DNA from: Eremophila alpestris peregrina
Taxonomy: Eukaryota > Chordata > Aves > Passeriformes > Alaudidae
NCBI GenBank assembly: GCA_009792885.1
Contig: WMCF01000032.1
Location: 8,840,106-8,904,105 of the forward strand
Length of the DNA: 64,000 nt
Direction of reading: 5' to 3'
Made by a program: the position numbers and the translations under genes. Every line of letters begins with the position of its first letter. Positions within the stretch are counted from its first letter, which is position 1. The notes under the pieces were generated by a model. That model had not been told where the DNA came from and did not search any database. It saw only the letters and a list, made by a program, of their open reading frames with translations. Of the stretch, positions 38,001 to 48,126 are shown one piece after another.

Positions 38001-41000
38001 TTGCTTTCTATCTTCCTTCAAAAATATTGCTTGTAAGTCAGAAAATTAAAATAATTATTTTAATAATCTTTTTGGGAAATGGGAGAAATCTGACATAAGG
38101 TGCAGATAATAAAAGTGGTATTTTTCAACCAGTGGGACTAGCATGACTCTATTGAGAGTCTCCTCCCTCAGAGTAAATTTTAAATTACTGAAATTATTCC
38201 AAGGTATTTATAATCTAGTTGGCATCCTGTAGGTGCAGGATACATAACAGAGGACTGAAACATCAATGAACATTTCAAAGACATGTGTCTTGAGATCCTG
38301 TTCCTGATATCAAAGCCCTGTCCTCTGTTCTGAGCTGACAACTGCTGCAAACAGACCCTCTCACTGGCTGTCAGGGACAGCCCCATCCTTGGAAAAGGCA
38401 GTGATTCCACTGCAGCCACTCTCCTGGGATGTGGGTTCAGGATGGAAGGAGTTTGGGAGACACCAGGCTGGGACTTACGTGCTGGAACACCCTCCTGAGG
38501 TGTCTGAACTGTAAATAGAACCTGTAGAAATGGAGCTGGCTCATTCCATGCAGAACAACCACCACAACCCCAGCCAGGTGGCTTTGGTGATAAACACGGC
38601 ACCAGCTGCAGTTAAACAAGAACAATAATTAAAAAAACCCCATAAAAATCAAAGCAAAACAGTTATCAAGCACTCTTAAAAAAAAAGCTGGAACCAGCCC
38701 AGCTTTGAAGTCAGTAAATGGCAAAGTGCCAAATGGCTTCAATAAGAAGAGGCTTTATAGCTTATCTCAAACAGCCACATATTCCTGGAAGCACCAGAAC
38801 ACAGGAGACAGAGGAAGAAGAGTTATTGCAAATTCCTGCTGCATCCCATTTCAAGAGATGTACACCTCATTCATATGCATCAGAATGTGAACAGACCAGC
38901 AACTTCCACTGTAGTGATGCAGTCTGGTGAATTAATGCATCAAAATAAGTTTCACAAAGTAATTTTCTATTAAAATCTAAAGTGGGGTATTTTTTGCTTT
39001 GAGTTTCATTTGAAGATTCATTTAATTTCATTTTTGCCATTCAAGGTTCTAAACCCTCCTCAGCCTTTCCCTTCCAGTGCTGAGAAGTGGCCCAGAGAAA
39101 GGGAGAAGTGACTAAAATGGGTTTTTTTTCTAATACGTTCTACAACTCTCTGTTTCAATTATACCTAACATGAAATGCATTCATATTTGTGTTAATATTT
39201 TGTTTCTCAGTGTGTGGAGCTTCTTCAGTTCCACAGGAGTCATTTAGTTTTTCCAAACTGCATGAAGCAAACCTATGGAATGGTAGGATTTCTGACAGAA
39301 GAGCAATTCTGCCTCCTGGCCAGGTCTAACACCAACTGTGAGTGCACAGTGCAGGCTGCCATTATGGCAACTCCACAGTGAGCATTCCATGGCCAGTATT
39401 CCTTTAGGAAAGTTTTCACAGCACAGGAGAACAGGAGAGCAGCTGATGGCAGCTGAGGATGTACCTGGGCTGTGCTGCCTTGTGGCATTTCCCCAGAGCT
39501 GCATATTTCAGCAGCTCATACAGCTGGTCCTGGCTGATTTCTGAGTCCTCACCAAGCAGAGCTGCTGACAAATGGCAGGACTTCTCCTGTGGAAAGGGAA
39601 ATGCTGGTCAACAGAGGCTCTGTGTAATCACACCAGTCCATGGAAAAAGAAAGAAAAAAACACCCTATTTTTTGGATATTTGGATACAACCAGCTACATC
39701 TAAATTAACTCTTCCACTCCTTATGGGCAAAAGTTTCCTTTCAGATCCCCCTTTAATATTACATTAACTCAACATTTCAGTAACCCAGGTACTCTAACTT
39801 CAAAGACTCATTTAATAAAGATTACCATAAGCAGATGTATGCAATGAGGAGACAGATGATATGCAAATGCAACATCCTGGTCTCTCAACCCTTTTCCCCA
39901 CTTGCTGCTGTAGCTTTAAACATCTGTACCAGTGTTACACGAAGCTGCTCACTCCGTGTGAGGTTTTCCCTCCCAGAAGGGTTTGCTGACCCCTGCAGGG
40001 AAACTTCAGTAAAATCCAGGGAAGCTGCAGAAAGCACTGAGGAGATGAGCTGGGGACTGTGCCACACAGTTCTGCACAGCAGCTCTTTAAGCCTAAACGC
40101 ACAAATTCTTCTAAGGGCTAATTAGCAAGTATATGTGGCATTTTGGTGACCTCCACTGAGCAGATGGCCTGTTCCAAAGAACTCCTATAAAAATTTTGAA
40201 GGTATTCTTTGGGGAAAACACACAACACCAGAGACTGGAATGAACCACTGCAAGTTCTTTTCCCCTGCACACTAACAAACTGTGTGCTCAGGAGTTTGGA
40301 CAGAGCACATGGGACTGAGCTGGTGTGCTCTTCAAGAGATTTATCACTGGGTAAGGAAGTTAAAGAGAGGTGACAACCTTCGTGGTTCCAGTGGTTAAGA
40401 TTCATCTGGTAAAAACAGCACAGGCTGGTATAATTGTTAGTGCCTCATTTCTCATGTTAAGCGAGACAAGTAATGACACCGTTGTTTTCAATTCGGCCTA
40501 ATTAAAGCTTTGCAAAAAAACCCACACAAAGAGCAGAGGGTTTGATTCACCAAGGAGAGGGCACTGCCAAGCACAGGAATCTGTCTCTAACCGGTACAAA
40601 CAGGGCTGATCTCAGGCTGGGCACACCAGCTCCTGTTCCACTGACCCCGTGTGCCCTGGTGAGGTGTTACCGTGGGGCTGCATCCCTCAGAGCTGCATGT
40701 GCTGAGCAAAACGTGCTCCTTTCCAAATCTGCTTTGTTTACGAGAAGATTATACTACAGCATGTATCTATTTTTTAAACATAATGCTGAGCACTCCAAAT
40801 GAGTTCTTTTCCACATCTCTTGGAGCAGAATCCGAGCCATGAACAGGCTCCCCATGGCAGTGGTCACGGCCCCAAACCTGCCAAGGTTCGGGAAGCGTTT
40901 GGACAGTGCTCTCAGGCACATGGTGGGATTGCCGGGGTGTCCTGCAGGGCCGGGAGCTGGACTCTATGCACCCTGTGGATCAACTCAGGCCATTCTGTGG

Positions 41001-41283
41001 TGCTATCAGCCAGCACTGGCTGTACCCGACCCTCCCGGTGCACTGCCGCTGTACACGGCTTTGCTGAGCTCCCAGTACCGCAGTGCGGGGCACAGCAGCA
41101 CCCCCGAGGAGCGGCCGTGGGGGGCACAGGGCCCGCACCGCGCCCCTCACAGCGCTCGGCTCTCACCTCGGGGCCCGGGCCCGGCCCGCCGCCTTCTGCC
41201 TTGCGCCTCTTCCGCGCCGCCCGCCGCCCCTCCGCGGCTTCCCCGGGCCGCTTGCGCCCGTTGAGGCACAGCCCCTTCGCCAT
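29184..41283 (-). CDS. REXO5: REXO5 (NEF-sp), DEDDh RNA exonuclease with two RRMs; one-base frame break in exon 11
   Basis: There are seventeen coding exons, in transcript order: 41167-41283, 39465-39586, 38479-38605, 37545-37629, 36942-37091, 36714-36802, 35858-35973, 34467-34605, 33809-33903, 33188-33290, 32342-32639, 31639-31749, 31376-31513, 30814-30906, 30139-30358, 29578-29771 and 29184-29366. Phases join throughout except exon 11, which is 298 nt where a multiple of 3 is needed. Correcting for one base gives about 792 residues (human 774). The catalytic set is complete: Asp227/Glu229 in FGLDCEM, Asp310 in GHSLNSDLQ, and His358/Asp363 in GHDPTEDA. Two C-terminal RRMs follow: MLTIYAGPF to KVQRPV, and GVIYVAGL to the end of exon 16 plus exon 17. 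The family trims 3' ends of snoRNAs and rRNAs in the nucleus. Read literally, the frame break stops the protein after about 427 residues, keeping the nuclease but losing both RRMs. The exon 7 donor is weak. The gene is divergent with ERI2. Confidence 0.94.
32499..32532 (-). pseudogene. REXO5: Frame break inside REXO5 exon 11
   Basis: Upstream of here the exon reads VAELNLEMLL... in one frame, which ends at a TAA near 32500. Downstream, the human-like segment (NNILKYV, then VESSVKSNKCLMFF) is in the frame one base later. That frame is itself closed by a TGA just upstream, at about 32533. The switch must therefore lie within this roughly 30-base window, consistent with one extra base (or two missing). 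Whether it is a real mutation or a consensus error cannot be decided from the sequence. Confidence 0.8.
34968..35058. repeat. AT microsatellite
   Basis: This is an interrupted (TA)n tract of about 90 bp in REXO5 intron 7. Short hydrophobic Ile/Tyr-rich open frames on both strands are translations of this repeat and not proteins. Confidence 0.95.
35144..35598 (-). mobile_element. Solo LTR of an endogenous retrovirus, 6-bp target duplication
   Basis: This 455-bp element starts TGTAACAG and ends CGTAACA on the plus strand (TG...CA ends). It is flanked by a perfect 6-bp duplication, ATAATT, at 35138-35143 and 35599-35604. Read on the minus strand, it has a TATA box (GGTATAAAAG, 35361-35370) followed about 95 bp later by AATAAA (35266-35271), the normal U3-R order. 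No internal retroviral genes are present, so it is a solo LTR left by recombination. A 6-bp duplication fits class II (ERVK/alpharetrovirus-like) elements. It lies in REXO5 intron 7 in the same transcriptional sense as REXO5. Confidence 0.88.
35740..35860. repeat. GC-rich short minisatellite at the REXO5 exon 7 donor
   Basis: Imperfect repeats of 'ggggcagggat', 'cagtgtcaggcagggg' and 'caggcagtgtggggcagga' run into the weak splice donor of REXO5 exon 7. An open frame reads through them on the minus strand, but it is repeat translation beyond the exon. Confidence 0.7.
36130..36515 (+). mobile_element. Probable solo LTR, ERVL-like
   Basis: The stretch resembles a common passerine LTR. It has 'acaactttctggcc', 'aaacagccatggactga', 'gtaattggccaattaa', 'actggggccatcttgtgacc' and 'ctgcccaaggtgtatcccag', then AATAAA (36443-36448), then a T/C-rich R-U5 part. 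I could not find target duplications, so the ends are approximate. It sits in REXO5 intron 6, antisense to REXO5. The assignment is from memory of the family and not from a search. Confidence 0.75.
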
Positions 41284-41880
41284 GGCCCGGCGGGGTCAGG
41301 CGGCCCCTCACGGCCCGGCACAGCCCCGCTCTCCCGGCGGCTCTCGGGCCGCGCTGGGCGGTACCGGGGCCGGAGCAGCCGAGCGCCGAGAGAGCGATGG
41401 GGGCGGGCCCGCGGGAGCTTTGAAATGGCGGCCGCTCGCTGAGGCGGGGGGAGCCATGGCCACCAAGCGCCTGGCCAGGTGCGGGGCCGGGCCGGGCCGG
41501 GCCGGGGCGGCGGTGTCGGGGCGCGATGGCGGTGTCCGGAGATGCCGCAGCGGTGGCGGTGTCCGGGCTCGGTGGCGATGTCCGGGCTCGGTGGCGATGT
41601 CCGGGCTCGGTGGCGGTGCCCGGGGCTCGGTGGCGGTGCCCGGGGCTCGGTGGCGATGTCCGGGCTCGGTGGCGGTGCCCGGAGGTGCCGCAGCGGCCCC
41701 TGAGCGCAGTGCGTGTCCGCAGGAGGCTGAGGCTGGCGCGCAGCAGCGGGCGGGCCCGGAGCGGGGCCCGGAGCGGGGCGCGGGAGGCCGCGGGGCAGCG
41801 CTTCGCCTTCCTCATCGTCCTGGACTTCGAGGCCACGTGCTGGGGGGACCGCGGGCAGCGGGGGCCCGAGATCAGTGAGT
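41020..41880. promoter_or_regulatory. CpG island, bidirectional REXO5/ERI2 promoter
   Basis: Only 172 bp (41284-41455) separate the REXO5 ATG (minus, 41283) from the ERI2 ATG (plus, 41456), and both first coding exons lie inside one CpG island. Visible motifs are an SP1-type GGGGCGGG near 41400 and a YY1-type AAATGGCGGC at 41423-41432. There is no TATA box. The YY1 site contains an ATG that opens a 5-codon frame (41425-41442) ending before the ERI2 start. Confidence 0.9.
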
Positions 41881-44800
41881 GCACAGAGCTTTGAACCAGC
41901 TGTCGTCGTTATGTGTCTTCCTTGTCTTGTGTTCCTTTTAACCCCCGGCGTTTCAGCCCCAGTGTAATGGAATAATAGATGTGTAATTAATATAAATGTC
42001 TCTATGTGCGTGTGTGTGGAAGATACAGACAAGAATCATCCAGTCCAGCTCTTAAGCAAATGGTCCACACAGGGATCAAACCCACAACCTTATCAGCATC
42101 ATGCTTAAACTCTATGTTCATATATATATATATATATATATGTATACACACATATATATATACACACACACATATATACATATATAATGCTGCGTTGGCA
42201 GGGACCCATATAAAAATGGTATCATTCCTGTTTTAACAGTTTTAACCTTTCTGGCTTTGTGTTTTGGTTCTGTTTGTTTTGTTTCTTCCTCTCCTGTGTT
42301 CGTTGCAGTTGAATTCCCAGCAGTCCTGTTAAACACCTCAACAGGAGCAATTGAATCTGAATTCCACATGTATGTCCAGCCCCAGGAACATCCTATTCTC
42401 TCAGAATTCTGTACAGAACTAACTGGCATAACACAGGTACAATTGTGACTTAACATTGTTTTACAATTGTATAATTGCTGTTTACTGTTTTATTTAAAGA
42501 GGCCTTTAAAGGGCTAAAAAGAAATAAATCTCAAATGAATTTCAGTGCATTCTAACACATACCTGCTTCTTATTCTGTTCCTTGAAGAATCAAGTTGATG
42601 AAGGGGTGCCTCTCAACATCTGCTTATCACAGTTTCTGAAATGGATTCAAAAGATACAAAAGGAGAAGAAAATTATATTCAGTACAGATAGTCAGAGTAA
42701 TTCTACTTCAGAAGCGAAAGAGTGTGCCTTTGTTACTTGGACAGGTAAATAACATTTTCATTTGCTTTTTCTGCACAGTAATAACATTAGGTGGCACTAG
42801 TGAGATTGTGTCTTCACTTCTGGGCAGCCAAAATCCTGTTATTCGGTATTAAAAATGTGGAATATTGGGATAAGACTGAAAATAGGAAATCCATGGAATC
42901 CTGATGTGTTTGCTGCATCTTTGACTCCAGGGCCTGACACTGTTATATTTTTCTGTTTTAGTGAACTGTATGACCATTCTTAGTGTGTCTAAATGAATGG
43001 ATGATGTCTTTGAGATCTTTAACTGTCTCAAGTTGTTTACTAACAATGGGGCTTTGGTTCCTGTAGCAGCAACCCCAGTGTTTCCCACAGACAACAGGGA
43101 CATCCAGCAGCACAGGATGCTGACAGTGTGTTGGTGTTGTGTCCCTTTGTGTAGATTTTTAGGCCACACAATGTGGATTTTAGGCCAGTTCTGTAGTGGT
43201 GGACTGACTGTGGTTCTCCCTGCCCAGACTGGGACCTGGGGGTGTGTTTGCACTACGAGTGTAAGAGGAAGCAGCTGCGCAAACCCGACATCCTGAACTC
43301 CTGGATTGACCTCAAAGCCACCTACAGGGTGAGGAGATGGACTGACTGAAACATTCCTGCCCTCCAAGGCTGGCTGTACCCGAGCTGGCAAGGCAATGCT
43401 GCATGTCCCAGTGACCAGAGTAACCTGGTTTTGTTTTATTACTGCTCAATAACCAACTGCCCTAGAAATGTGTGAATTTGAATGGAAATCTTAATGCTGG
43501 GAAAAGATTGTTTGATAAAAGAATGGTAATTATGAGAATTCATGATCTGCTCTTTTTTTGGTTTGTGTACTCTTATTGCTGGCTTACATTGCTGTCAGGA
43601 AGTAATCATCATGGTCTGTTTAGAGGTACCTTACAGGTAGGCAGCAGAATTAGGTCTCTAAAGACAAACAGTATAAATATTCCCCCTTTCTAGTGACCAA
43701 ATCAGATACTCATATCAAGAGCAAGTAGTAATACTCACTTTTTTCCACTTACAAAAAAATCCATACCTATGCCAAATAAATTCATGCCCATGCCTTTGAT
43801 TGCATCTTAAGGTATTATTTATAGTTGTATTCTTCAATGCTGCTCTCTTAAGACTTTCATCAATGTAAGCCATGGAGTGCAGACAAATGACTCCAGAGCT
43901 CAGACACAATGGATTTGCTTAAGACTGAAAGAAGGGAGTCATGGTTCTTTCTATTCTGATTTCTAACAGGGTAAGTCTCTTATGGTCTTATCCTCACTGT
44001 AAAATGCAGATACCCAACTGGCTTAATTGCCTTGTGAGATTTATTATTCATTAGGGGTTGTTTCTGAAATGGCTTTGCTTCACTAAGGAAAGGTTTTTTG
44101 AAATGCTTCATGTTAAGCACCTGCATTTCTTTCCTTAGGCCTTCTATAACAGGAAGCCCAAAGGGCTAAATGGAGCTTTGCAGGATTTGGGGATAGCTTT
44201 TGAAGGACGGGAACATTCTGGTAAGCATGATGATTCTCAGTTTAATATCTATATAAATATATATCTTATAAATAGTACTATTTAGCTTTAGTTAGCCTAC
44301 TTAACCTAAAGCAGCTAGTTAATAGCTACTCATTACTCTGAGTAGTAACTACTGTTTCAGGTAATTCTGGCCAACAGACCATCAAAAGAAGAAAGGCAAA
44401 GTGCTCTGAGATCAGTTTGTTATTTCTGACCTCATAATTCATTTCTAAAATGTCTTCTACTGCTACTGAGTGCACGTTCACAAGATCAGTTTATTAATTG
44501 CAAAAGAAAAGAGGTGGAGGGGAGATTAAAAAACTTGATTTTACCTGATAGCTCTGAATATCATGGTAATGTGAGAGAATTCCAGCACAATATGTTTTTG
44601 GTTCTTTTTTAACTTGATTAATAAAAATGGCAAAGATATTTAAAATAATGAGTAGATATTCAGCTCTATGGATAATCCTTCAGATGTTTCAGCAGAGAGA
44701 ATTATTTGGAATTTTCTAATTCCACATCATCTCTTTTTTGAACTAGATGAGTAAGTGTCACAGTTCTGTGACTCCTTGTCATTCATGTAAGGCTTACCTA

Positions 44801-46494
44801 GATGACATTTTTCCTGTAATAAGAACTATCCCCAGTTTAAAAAGAAGGCATGAATGTGAGCATACCTTTGCAGGGTTGGATGATTCCAGGAATACTGCTC
44901 GTCTTGCTTGGAGGATGATGTGTGATGGATGTGTGCTCAAAGTTACCAAATCTTTGGATAAGGTCAGTCACTGCTTCACATCTTCCCATCTCCTTGCTTT
45001 GTAGCCTGGAATGCAGATGACAGGTGAGCTATTCAAATAATAAACCCAGCATCTTGACTATGATTTGGAAAGAACATCCTGTGGCTGATATGCTTATTAA
45101 TTTTGTGCATTTATTCCCAAAATGTCTGGGTATTCACTTTCCAAAATTGCTTTTGTTTATGGACTCCCTAGGCACATCAGAGGAGTAATTTCATTTCCAG
45201 AACACTGACTGTAAACATCACTGACAAGACTCCACTGGGAAGTAAGAGCAGACCTGAAACATCTAGAGATGGAACTTGTGAAACAAAATCTCTGCCTGAG
45301 AGCAAACACACCAGTATTGCTGGAGACAAGATCAGTTCCAATGTACAGCCTGGGGAACAGCAGATCCCTTGCACTGATCCCTCTGCAGATGTCCATGTTG
45401 TACCCAGCAGCAGCTCAAGGACTCAATTCCATGCTCCACCCCAAAGCTCCTCAGCAGCATCCACTGACAGATTTCCTGTTCCTCTGGGTCTGGCACAGCC
45501 ATGTCCCAGTCCTGCCTCAATCCAGCAGGGACTGAGCACTGGGCAGCCTCTGAGAACAGCCAGGCCCAGCCTCCCAGCACAGGGATCAGGGCTGGTGCTT
45601 GTCTCCACCACCATCCCCTCAGTCACTCTCTCCAGTGGGGACATCAGCACCACTTCTGAGTGCTTGTCTCTGCTGGCAGACTGGGAGGATGTTGCTTTGA
45701 TACCAGAATCTCAGTATGAACAAAGTTCAGACTCTGCTCAGCTCGAGGATGATCCAAGTACAGACAGTCTCACAGTGTTTGAAGAAGAAACTACTTCAAA
45801 ACAATTGGCAGTGACAAGTTCAGATAATCAGAGTTTGGAGGAAAGTGCAGCACCCATGGAACCTGTGAGGTCTGTTGTTTACAAAAGTCCTGATACTACA
45901 ATCTATAATATAGGGACAGTACAAAGGCAGACTTCAAAATGTTCAGCTTTTAAATTGCCATCTGCAAAGGGAAAGGCTGTTTCAGCACAATCAGCATTAA
46001 TTGGAAATTACTCTGCCCCTTTAGGGGCTCCTAAAAGAAAGCCAACTAGTCCAAAAACATGCCCACCACCAAAAAAGCAATCTTTCCACATATATCAAGA
46101 GAAAACTTCTTCTCTTGATCACTCCTTACCTTTGAGAAGTACAAATTTGCCCAAAGTATCTCCTGCTGTTCTGAACTCCACAGTCAATCTGAACGAGTCT
46201 GTGGGAAATGGGAAATCAACTCCCCCTCTGTGTAACTGCGGCCGCAGAGCCAAAAAACTCTCTGTGTCAAACGCTGGCCCAAACCAGGGCAGAGCATTTT
46301 TCTGTTGTCCTGTTGGCAAGCAAGGAGGTAACAAGAAAAGCTGTGGATACTTCAAGTGGGAAAATGCACTTCTGAAAGAGAAATCCAATGGTCTCACCTT
46401 TAATGCTTTGACCTCTCTTGGAACTGTTTCTAGTAACACAGAAAATTCTACTTACAAAAAGTATTTGTGTCTTAGACCCTCTATGAGAACTTGA
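41456..46494 (+). CDS. ERI2: ERI2 (EXOD1), ERI1-family DEDDh exoribonuclease with GRF zinc finger
   Basis: There are eight coding exons: 41456-41478, 41723-41874, 42309-42436, 42588-42744, 43228-43328, 44139-44220, 44874-44962 and 45172-46494. All phases join, for 684 residues (human 691). The N-terminus MATKRLAR matches human, followed by an Arg/Ser/Gly-rich linker and the ERI exonuclease domain at about residues 35-245. The catalytic set is intact: Asp42/Glu44 in LDFEATCW, Asp156 in TDWDLG, and His213/Asp218 in EHSGLDDSRN. The long last exon encodes a poorly conserved, Ser-rich middle and a C-terminal GRF zinc finger with Cys598, Cys600, Cys622/623 and Cys635 (PPLCNCGRR to CGYFKW). The family degrades structured RNA 3' ends; the ERI2 substrate is not well defined. 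The protein ends LRPSMRT, close to human LRPSMRN. An AATAAA lies at 46807-46812. Confidence 0.96.
41515..41700. repeat. GC minisatellite in ERI2 intron 1
   Basis: About eight tandem copies of a 19-20 bp unit of the type 'ctcggtggcgatgtccggg' or 'ctcggtggcggtgcccgggg' fill most of the 244-bp intron between ERI2 exons 1 and 2. The long open frames crossing this region on both strands are products of the repeat. Confidence 0.92.
42014..42118 (-). mobile_element. tRNA-Ile-derived SINE (TguSINE1-like)
   Basis: On the minus strand the sequence reads as a decayed 3' half of tRNA-Ile: 'gcatgatgctgataaggt' followed by 'gtgggtttgatccctgt', which is the B-box with the GGTTCGATCCC theme. It then continues into 'aagagctggactggatgat', the CR1-X-like tail of the songbird SINE TguSINE1. 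The head is truncated where the TA repeat begins. It lies in ERI2 intron 2. Identification is from memory of the family structure. Confidence 0.78.
42119..42188. repeat. TA/CA microsatellite
   Basis: About 70 bp of (TA)n interrupted by (CA)n, directly abutting the SINE, in ERI2 intron 2. Confidence 0.95.
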
Positions 46495-46830
46495 AAATGG
46501 TTACAGTTTTTTGTCTGAATCCTAAACTCTCTGTGTTTCATGCTTAATGTAATCAGGACAGTCAAATGATGTCAGATATATATTCTCAGAATCATATATT
46601 TTAAATACTTTACTAGTCCAGTCCTTAAAGATGTAAGTTACACAGATTTTATTTGCACTTTTTTCTAAATATACTTGTAATGCCTACAACTTTTAATTTT
46701 TGACACATTTTAAAATCTCTTTGGAAGATGTCACACATCAAAAGTGATTCTGGAAGCAATGGTATTCTCTTAAACTCTGTAAGAGCTTTTTTATCCTTTA
46801 AGTAACAATAAAGATAAATACTGACACTTC
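46495..46830 (+). other. ERI2: ERI2 3' UTR
   Basis: AT-rich sequence follows the ERI2 stop, with a canonical AATAAA at 46807-46812. This gives a 3' UTR of about 330 nt. Confidence 0.75.
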
Positions 46831-47430
46831 ATTAAATACTTTTTAACACACCTTACTGTTGTGCTCTCGCCTCTCTGAGTTTCCCATTTCATTTGTATCA
46901 GTGTCTGCTTCAGGCTCCTGGTGTAGCCCCTGGGACAGACAAATGATGGGAATCAGGTAAGAATGTGTTCAAACCTAAACGAAGAAGGGTATAGTGTAGT
47001 GTCTTACTTAACATTACTGTGTAAATCTGCCATGCCTTACTTTGTAAAAAATCCTGCAAAAAAAGCAGCAAGTACTTTATTAATTTTTTTTACTTGTAGT
47101 GCAGTTTGCTTCCATTGGTGGTTTTCTTATATTGGCTTTGGAGCAACTGCCTTGGCCAGTTTTTTCCACAGATCAGAACCGGTAACAATTCTTACCCCCT
47201 TAATTGTCAAAGAGGTTTCAAAGTTAGAGCGGGGAGAGGCGGTTTGACCAACCGGGGTGCACACAGACACCCGCCCTTAGGAACAACGCTACGGGCCACG
47301 GCTGCTCTGTTAGCAATGCTCGCTCTTTTTCCAAGCCTCCATTTACCTGTACAAAGGTTTAGCGGTCCCTCTACACCGTGACAGCTTCGGGACTCCGACA
47401 GGCAGGGAGGTGGCTGAAGCATCTCTCGGT
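46831..47430. other. ERI2-THUMPD1 intergenic spacer
   Basis: No gene is seen. In human, ACSM3 coding exons lie between ERI2 and THUMPD1. I find no acyl-CoA synthetase exon here on either strand; the open frames lack the SGTTGFPK, YGQTE and SGYRIGP motifs. Confidence 0.6.
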
Positions 47431-47639
47431 GCGTTGCAGATCCGGCCCGAGCGCTGCTCGCTCCCATCCAGCGAGTGTCCGCCCGCTCCTGTCCGCTCAG
47501 CTCCGCAATTGTTAACGCAGATTTAACTCGGCAACCGGAGCTCGGGGGAACCGAGAGCATCAAGGGCCACGAGTTTGGCCGCGGCTGAGCGCGACACCAG
47601 AGTGCTGGGCAGCCCGGAGCCGCGACCTGCGCTTCAGCG

Positions 47640-48052
47640 GCTCGGTCCCGGCGGGTCGGTCCCGGGTCCCGATGAGTCGGTCCCGGTGCTGCCGCTCCAG
47701 GCGCGGCGCTGTGCCGGTCCCGGTGGGTCGGTCCCCATGCTCCAGGCGCGGCTCTGTGCCGGTGGGTCGGTGCCGGTGCCGCCGCTCCAGGCGCGGCGCT
47801 GTGCCGGTGCCGGTGGGTCGGTGCCGGTGGGTCGGTGCCGGTGCCGCCGCTCCAGGCGCGGCGCTGNNNNNNNNNNNNNNNNNNNNNNNNNNNNNNNNNN
47901 NNNNNNNNNNNNNNNNNNNNNNNNNNNNNNNNNNNNNNNNNNNNNNNNNNNNNNNNNNNNNNNNNNNNNNNNNNNNNNNNNNNNNNNNNNNNNGGTGGGT
48001 CGCTCCCGGCGGGTCGGTGCCGGTGCCGCCGCTCCAGGCGCGGCGCTGTGCC
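47640..48052. repeat. GC-rich VNTR containing the assembly gap
   Basis: Repeated modules combine 'gccgctccaggcgcggc', 'gctgtgccggt' and 'gggtcggtgccggt', with irregular spacing of about 45-65 bp. The modules are seen four times left of the gap (one diverged) and once right of it. The same modules on both flanks show that the gap lies inside the array and that its true length is unknown. Confidence 0.9.
47867..47993. other. Assembly gap (127 N)
   Basis: A run of 127 undetermined bases inside the GC-rich VNTR in the THUMPD1 promoter. Open frames that cross it are meaningless. Confidence 1.
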
Positions 48053-48126
48053 GTGAGGGCGGGCAGGGGCAGGCTCGGGGCGGGCCGGCGCTGACGCCAT
48101 CGCGGCGGTGCTGCCGGAGCTGCCCC

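Noticed and set aside
40799..41878. 359-codon plus-strand open frame across the REXO5/ERI2 CpG island
   Set aside because: It spans REXO5 exon 1 antisense, the promoter and the ERI2 minisatellite in the wrong frame. It is rich in Gly/Ala/Arg/Pro as expected of stop-poor GC sequence, with no conserved motif.
42014..42118. A functional tRNA-Ile gene
   Set aside because: Only the B-box half is recognisable. The acceptor stem and A-box are missing, and the 3' part is a CR1-like tail, so it is a SINE relic.
46963..47247. 94-codon open frame with hydrophobic stretches between ERI2 and THUMPD1
   Set aside because: No splice context and no recognised motif. The length is ordinary for AT-rich intergenic sequence.
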